Shown in pieces: positions 5,736-11,965 of a stretch of 11,965 nt of DNA. Within the stretch, counting starts at the first letter, position 1. Every line of letters starts with the position of its first letter. The notes beneath the pieces were generated by a model. It saw only the letters and a program-made list of their open reading frames with translations. It was not told where the DNA came from and ran no database searches. Position numbers and translations under genes: made by a program. Source of the DNA: Hyphomicrobiales bacterium (GTDB lineage Bacteria; Pseudomonadota; Alphaproteobacteria; Rhizobiales; Rhizobiaceae); contig JAATGD010000208.1 of assembly GCA_015654965.1 (NCBI GenBank), positions 1 through 11,965 of the forward strand, given 5' to 3'.

Positions 5736-7436
5736 ATGCGTATATTGAAAGATATTCAGGGCCGCGATGCGGCCCTGATTGCTGGTGTAGCCCTGATCGT
5801 CGGCGTGCTGTCGCTGCTGCCCATGTTGCGGCTGCTGCTTGAACTGATCGCGCCGCAGGGCCGGTTGTCGACTTCCGTGCTCGTCGAGACACTGGCTAGC
5901 CGCTCGACATGGGTTGCCACATGGCATTCCTTGCAGATAGGCATCGGCGGCACCATGCTGGCGCTGGTTTTCGGTATTATGGCAGCACTTCTTGTCGGCC
6001 TGACCAATATGCGTGGGCGCAATGTTTTCGTGCTTTTCTATGTCACGCCCTTGCTGATTGCGCCGCAGGTCACGGCGCTGGCATGGCTGCAACTGTTCGG
6101 CCCGTCGAGCCAGTTGCTAAAGCTCATCGGTATGGCGCCGCCACTCGGTAGCCGCAATCCGCTCTATTCGGTCTGGGGCATCATCCTGCTTCTGGGCGTA
6201 CAATATGCGCCGCTGGTTTTCCTGATCGTGCGGGCGGGCCTGCGCAAGCTGCCGCGGGAGCTGGTTGAGGCGGGCTTGAGTGCAGGCGCCAGCAAGTTTA
6301 CGGTGTTACGCACCATCATCCTGCCACTGATGACACCATCGATTATCGGTGCGGCGGCGCTGGCTTTCGTGTCCTGCGTCGGCAATTTCGGTATCCCGGC
6401 TTTTCTTGGTATTCCGGCGAATTATCTCGTGTTGCCCACTCTGATCTATCAGCGTCTTGCCGGTGGCGGTGTCTCGGTTCTTTCCAGCGTTGCGGTCCTG
6501 TCAGTGCTGATTGGCCTCATTGCTATTGCAGGCATCGCCGCGCAGGACCATGCGGCGCGCAGGCGCGATTTCCGCATTGTCTCCGCATCCCTGTCTGCCG
6601 CTCCCTTCACGCTTGGGCGCTGGCGTATCGTTGCGGAAATCATCGCATGGCTGACGATCGCAATCGTGCTGTTCCTGCCCTTGATCGGGCTCATGCTTTC
6701 GGCGCTGGTTCCCGCCTATGGCGTGCCGCTGACATGGACAAGCGTGACATTGGAAAATTTCCGTTTCGTGGCCATGGAACATGCGGGCGCGGCGCGCGCC
6801 TTCGTCAACAGCATCGTTTTATCGCTGCTTGCCGCGCTGTTTGCGGTGCTGCTGGCGGTGCCGCTTGCCTATATGCTGGCATGGCGCAAGCGGCGCTGGA
6901 CGCCGGTCTTGAATTTTGCCGCCGAAATGCCTTATGCGCTGCCCGGTGTGGTGCTGGCCATCGCCTGTCTGCTGATGTTTCTCAAACCGTTGCCCGTCAT
7001 CGACGTCAGTCTCTACAATACCCTCTGGATCATCCTATTTGCCTATCTGGCGCGTTTCTTCGTGCTGGCCTTGCGTCCCACCGTGGCGGGTCTTCACCAG
7101 ATCGACCGTGCTCTGGAAGAGGCGGCGCGGATTGCCGGGGCGGGGCTTTTCTATCGCCTGCGCAACATTATATTCCCTCTCGTCGCACCGGCGACGCTTG
7201 CGGGCGGCGTACTTATCTTCATGACCGCTTTCTGCGAGTTGACGGTTTCGGCGCTTTTATGGGCGTCGGGTTCGGAAACGCTGGGCGTGGTGATGTTTTC
7301 GTTTGAGCAGGCGGGGGATTCCGCCTATGCGGCGGCCATATCCATTCTGGCTGTCGCGGTGACGTTCATGCTGATGCTGGCGACCAACCTGTTCGCGCGG
7401 CGTCTTCCCAATGGAGTGCTGCCATGGCGCGACTGA
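5736..7436 (+). CDS. ABC transporter permease, fused two-domain (AfuB/FbpB/SfuB-type)
   Basis: The 566-aa inner-membrane protein has two binding-protein-dependent permease domains in tandem, as in ferric-iron importers of the SfuB/FbpB class, with about twelve hydrophobic segments. Each half carries the cytoplasmic EAA loop that docks the ATPase: ELVEAGLSAGASKFTVLRTI near residues 176-195 and LEEAARIAGAGLFYRLRNII near residues 459-478, both followed by a Pro. The ATG at 5736 is preferred; TTG at 5733 would add one residue. The start is 9 bp after the stop of the broken binding-protein gene, and the end overlaps the ATPase gene by 13 bp, so translation is probably coupled. No damage is visible. 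With the binding protein interrupted, the channel may be idle or use another binding protein. Related families carry thiamine, putrescine or phosphonates, so substrate is open. Confidence 0.9.
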   Translation: MRILKDIQGRDAALIAGVALIVGVLSLLPMLRLLLELIAPQGRLSTSVLVETLASRSTWVATWHSLQIGIGGTMLALVFGIMAALLVGLTNMRGRNVFVLFYVTPLLIAPQVTALAWLQLFGPSSQLLKLIGMAPPLGSRNPLYSVWGIILLLGVQYAPLVFLIVRAGLRKLPRELVEAGLSAGASKFTVLRTIILPLMTPSIIGAAALAFVSCVGNFGIPAFLGIPANYLVLPTLIYQRLAGGGVSVLSSVAVLSVLIGLIAIAGIAAQDHAARRRDFRIVSASLSAAPFTLGRWRIVAEIIAWLTIAIVLFLPLIGLMLSALVPAYGVPLTWTSVTLENFRFVAMEHAGAARAFVNSIVLSLLAALFAVLLAVPLAYMLAWRKRRWTPVLNFAAEMPYALPGVVLAIACLLMFLKPLPVIDVSLYNTLWIILFAYLARFFVLALRPTVAGLHQIDRALEEAARIAGAGLFYRLRNIIFPLVAPATLAGGVLIFMTAFCELTVSALLWASGSETLGVVMFSFEQAGDSAYAAAISILAVAVTFMLMLATNLFARRLPNGVLPWRD

Positions 7437-8539
7437 AAATCGATGGCGTTTCCAAAAATTTCAACGGCTTTCAGGCCCTGTCGGATGTGTCGCTGGACGT
7501 GAAGGACGGCGAATTCGTTGCAATTCTTGGCCCTTCCGGCTGCGGCAAGACCACGCTTTTACGCATGATTGCCGGTTTCGAGGACGTGGATGGCGGCGAA
7601 ATCCATATCGGTGACGTCCGCGTTTCCCATGCGGATGGCAATGTGCCGCCGGAAAAGCGTCAGGTCGGTATCGTCTTCCAGAACTATGCTCTCTGGCCGC
7701 ATATGACGGTTGCGGAAAATGTCGGCTACAGCCTGCGCGTGGCAAAGGTTGCGAAAGCCGAACGCAACGCGCGCGTGCGTGACGCGCTGGCGCTGGTCGA
7801 TCTTGACGGATTTGGCGACCGCCGCCCTGCCAACCTGTCGGGCGGGCAGCGCCAGCGCGTGGCGCTTGCCCGCTGTCTGGTGGCTGCGCCCTCGCTGGTG
7901 CTGTTTGATGAGCCGCTCGCCAATCTCGATGTGCATCTGCGCGCCTCGATGGAAAACGAGTTCGCCGCTTTTCACAAGCGCACCGGCACGACGATCATCT
8001 ATATCACCCATGATCAAGCGGAAGCCATGGCGCTGGCCGACCGTATCGCCGTGCTCGATCACGGACGGTTACAGCAGTTTGATACACCACGCAGGCTTTA
8101 CGAGGAGCCGGCAAGCGAAATGGTGGCATCCTTCATCGCGCATGGCATGGTGCTGCCTGCCGAAGTGCTGTCCTTTGCCGAAGGTGGGTCGTGCGAGGCG
8201 CTGGTGCTGGGCAGTCGCGCCGAGGTGCGTTGCACGGGCATCGAAATGCCACGTGCCAATGCAAGACTCTGTGTCAGGGCGGGGGATCTGCAATTGACCG
8301 AAACGGGCGGTATTCGAGTTCGGGTCAAACGCTCGGTCTATCGCGGCGGCGGCTCGCGCATTGAAGCCGCGCCGCTCGCAAAACCCGATATTCACCTGCA
8401 TTTCGAGTTGCGCGATTGTGTGCGATTGCAAGAAGGCGACGAGGTGCGTGTCGCCATCCGCGATGGCTGGATTATCCCGGCCGACGAGATGCCGGTGCGT
8501 AAAATCCCCACCGGCTTTCCCATCGGCAATAAAATCTAG
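7424..8539 (+). CDS. ABC transporter ATP-binding protein (FbpC/AfuC/PotA-like)
   Basis: The 371-aa cytoplasmic ATPase powers the importer. All nucleotide-binding motifs are intact: Walker A GPSGCGKTT (residues 36-44), Q-loop Gln86 in VFQNYALWPHMT, signature LSGGQRQRVALAR (138-150), Walker B LVLFDEP (158-164), D-loop LANLD and switch His196 in YITHDQAEA. About 130 residues follow the catalytic domain; they fit the TOBE-type regulatory domain of the MalK/FbpC/PotA subgroup. The ATG at 7424 lies inside the end of the permease gene (13-bp overlap). Its stop TAG (8537-8539) directly abuts the stop of tex on the other strand. The domain is generic for this importer class, so it does not identify the substrate. 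No damage is seen. Confidence 0.93.
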   Translation: MARLKIDGVSKNFNGFQALSDVSLDVKDGEFVAILGPSGCGKTTLLRMIAGFEDVDGGEIHIGDVRVSHADGNVPPEKRQVGIVFQNYALWPHMTVAENVGYSLRVAKVAKAERNARVRDALALVDLDGFGDRRPANLSGGQRQRVALARCLVAAPSLVLFDEPLANLDVHLRASMENEFAAFHKRTGTTIIYITHDQAEAMALADRIAVLDHGRLQQFDTPRRLYEEPASEMVASFIAHGMVLPAEVLSFAEGGSCEALVLGSRAEVRCTGIEMPRANARLCVRAGDLQLTETGGIRVRVKRSVYRGGGSRIEAAPLAKPDIHLHFELRDCVRLQEGDEVRVAIRDGWIIPADEMPVRKIPTGFPIGNKI

Positions 8540-10840
<2,301 letters not shown>

Positions 10841-10988
10841 GTGTTTTCCAGTCCTTTGATCGTACGGCAAACATAGTCGGATGCATTCTTTGCGCAATCA
10901 AGATGGCAGTCATGTTCCACAGGAAAGCTGGTGTTTTTGTCATTCACGGCTAAGTGAAAGACGTGGCCTTTTTTAAATCGGGTGAAAA

Positions 10989-11021
10989 CGATATCTATAT
11001 CGAAAGATGACGATATATTCG
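10989..11021. promoter_or_regulatory. Repeated CGATAT half-sites upstream of the ArsR-type gene, candidate autoregulatory operator
   Basis: CGATAT-CT-ATATCG (10989-11002) is a perfect 6-bp inverted repeat with a 2-bp spacer. A third CGATAT begins at 11011, within CGATATATTCG, which is itself a near-palindrome. Small ArsR-type dimers usually bind short AT-rich dyads overlapping their own promoter. The sites lie 22-54 bp before the start at 11043. Their placement supports that start over the ATG at 11007, which would fall inside the array. No clear -35/-10 pair was identified. Confidence 0.5.
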
Positions 11022-11042
11022 CAAGATCAGCGAGGTGGTGCG

Positions 11043-11351
11043 ATGCAGCAGGCTTTGATCATAAATCTGGAAGAGATATTCAAGGCGCTCGCCAACCCGG
11101 TTCGTCTGGAGATTCTCCAATGGCTTAAGGAGCCGGACAAGCATTTTTCCACCCAGCACATCTCTCTGGAAATGGGCGTTTGTGCCGGGCAGTTTGAGCG
11201 CTGCGGTCTCTCGCAATCGACAGTTTCAGCACATTTATCCGTTCTGACCAAGGCGGGGCTGATCGTGCCTGCCCGTGTTGGACAGTGGACTTTCTATAAG
11301 CGCGATGAGGAGGCCATAGCGGCCTTCCTGAAAACGCTCTCTGACCTCTGA
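11043..11351 (+). CDS. ArsR-family winged-helix transcriptional regulator with two cysteines
   Basis: The 102-aa cytoplasmic repressor has the ArsR layout: an N-terminal helix with IFKALANPVRLEILQWLKEP (residues 12-31), a helix-turn-helix with recognition helix in LSQSTVSAHLSVLTKAGLI (56-74), and a wing, VPARVGQWTFYKRDEE. The start at 11043 has the ribosome site GAGGTG seven bases upstream and begins where the fold begins; the ATG at 11007 would add 12 residues. The classical metal site CVC is absent. Instead Cys47 and Cys54 lie in MGVCAGQFERCGLSQ, just before the recognition helix, where thiol modification or a disulfide could alter DNA binding. The flavin reductase gene begins 31 bp downstream on the same strand, suggesting an autoregulated operon. 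An ArsR-type regulator (PyeR) beside an Old Yellow Enzyme gene is, as I recall, known in Pseudomonas. The inducer is unknown. Confidence 0.85.
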   Translation: MQQALIINLEEIFKALANPVRLEILQWLKEPDKHFSTQHISLEMGVCAGQFERCGLSQSTVSAHLSVLTKAGLIVPARVGQWTFYKRDEEAIAAFLKTLSDL

Positions 11352-11382
11352 ATATTTTTCCAACCTCAAAGGATAGACTTTT

Positions 11383-11965
11383 ATGGCCACACTTTTTGAT
11401 CCTGTTTCTCTCGGCGATATCAAGCTTTCAAACCGTATCGTCATGGCGCCCTTGACGCGCAATCGTTCGCCACGCGCCGTGCCGAATGACCTCAACGTCA
11501 CCTATTATGAGCAGCGCGCCAGTGCGGGATTGATCATCAGTGAAGCCACGCCCATCAGCCATCAAGGACAGGGCTATGCCGATGTTCCGGGCCTCTATGA
11601 ACCGGAACAACTGGCCGGATGGAAGCGCGTGACCGATGCGGTGCATAAGGCGGGTGGACATATGTTTGCGCAGATGTGGCATGTGGGCCGTATCTCGCAT
11701 AACAGTCTCCAGCCCAATGGCGGCAAGCCTGTTGCCCCCTCTGCCATCACGGCAAAGTCGAAGACCTATCTGGTGCACCCTGATGGAACCGGCGAGTTCG
11801 CGCCGACCTCCGAGCCGCGAGCACTGGAAAAGAGTGAACTTCCTCAAATCGTTGCCACCTATGGCAAGGCCGCGAAAGATGCGGTTGCTGTTGCAGGTTT
11901 TGACGGTGTGGAAATCCATGCGGCCAATGGCTATCTGATCGATCAGTTCCTGCGCTCAGGCAGCA
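11383..11965 (+). CDS. Old Yellow Enzyme family NAD(P)H:flavin oxidoreductase / alkene reductase (NemA-like), N-terminal part
   Basis: The first 194 codons are present; the gene runs off the window (the family is about 350-370 aa). These FMN-dependent TIM-barrel enzymes reduce activated C=C bonds in electrophiles such as N-ethylmaleimide and enones, and some nitro compounds. The start ATG at 11383 has AAAGGA about nine bases upstream. Visible motifs are FDPVSLGDIKLSNRIVMAPLTRNR with Thr25 as in classical OYE (YqjM-type enzymes have Cys there), QMWHVGRISH (residues 97-106), and GVEIHAANGYLIDQFLR, with the substrate-binding pair His179 and Asn182 and Tyr184. It follows the ArsR-type regulator by 31 bp and is probably under its control. 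No damage is visible in the part seen. Confidence 0.93.
   Translation, partial: MATLFDPVSLGDIKLSNRIVMAPLTRNRSPRAVPNDLNVTYYEQRASAGLIISEATPISHQGQGYADVPGLYEPEQLAGWKRVTDAVHKAGGHMFAQMWHVGRISHNSLQPNGGKPVAPSAITAKSKTYLVHPDGTGEFAPTSEPRALEKSELPQIVATYGKAAKDAVAVAGFDGVEIHAANGYLIDQFLRSGS

Noticed and set aside
10841..10988. Promoter for tex in the divergent gap
   Set aside because: A TTGATT with a poorly matching -10 (GACTAT, 17 bp spacing) can be picked out on the minus strand, but this is not better than expected by chance.

Overview
The window looks like chromosomal DNA of an alphaproteobacterium of the order Hyphomicrobiales, most likely Brucella or a close Brucella/Ochrobactrum relative. This rests on the family resemblance of the proteins, moderately high GC, alphaproteobacterial-style intergenic palindromes, and gene decay (a nonsense codon and a damaged cofactor motif) of the kind common in host-restricted brucellae. 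It is inferred by eye; no database search was run.

Layout. Positions 1-273 hold the 3' end of purU (formyltetrahydrofolate deformylase, +). A 189-bp convergent spacer follows, with a 75-nt imperfect palindrome and a perfect bidirectional terminator. Next is an antiquitin-type (ALDH7) aldehyde dehydrogenase, amaB-like (463-1995, -), divergent from a LysR-type regulator (2119-3051, +); the 123-bp gap between them carries a dyad that could be the operator. After a short inverted-repeat element comes a DAO-family FAD oxidoreductase (3196-4479, +), ended by a strong intrinsic terminator. An iron/AfuA-type ABC importer operon follows: a substrate-binding protein broken by an in-frame TAG (4746-5726), a fused two-domain permease (5736-7436) and an ATPase (7424-8539). 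The ATPase stop codon directly abuts the stop of tex on the opposite strand (8540-10840, -). Divergent from tex are a small ArsR-family regulator with two cysteines (11043-11351, +) and, 31 bp further, an Old Yellow Enzyme-type flavin reductase that runs off the end (11383-11965, +).

How the genes work together. ALDH7, the LysR regulator and the DAO-type amine oxidase form a plausible module for lysine/pipecolate-type catabolism: the FAD enzyme oxidises a cyclic or secondary amine to an imine, which opens to a semialdehyde, and ALDH7 oxidises that to an acid such as 2-aminoadipate. The ABC importer could supply a substrate, but it belongs to a ferric-iron/AfuA-like family, so the link is only positional. 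Both the importer (nonsense codon in its binding protein) and the oxidase (Trp in place of the third Gly of the FAD-binding GxGxxG) carry changes expected to impair function, which suggests the region is decaying. The ArsR-OYE pair looks like a self-contained electrophile or redox response unit with repeated CGATAT half-sites in front of it. I did not see a clearly new system; the most informative points are these two lesions, the ArsR-OYE unit and the palindromic elements.
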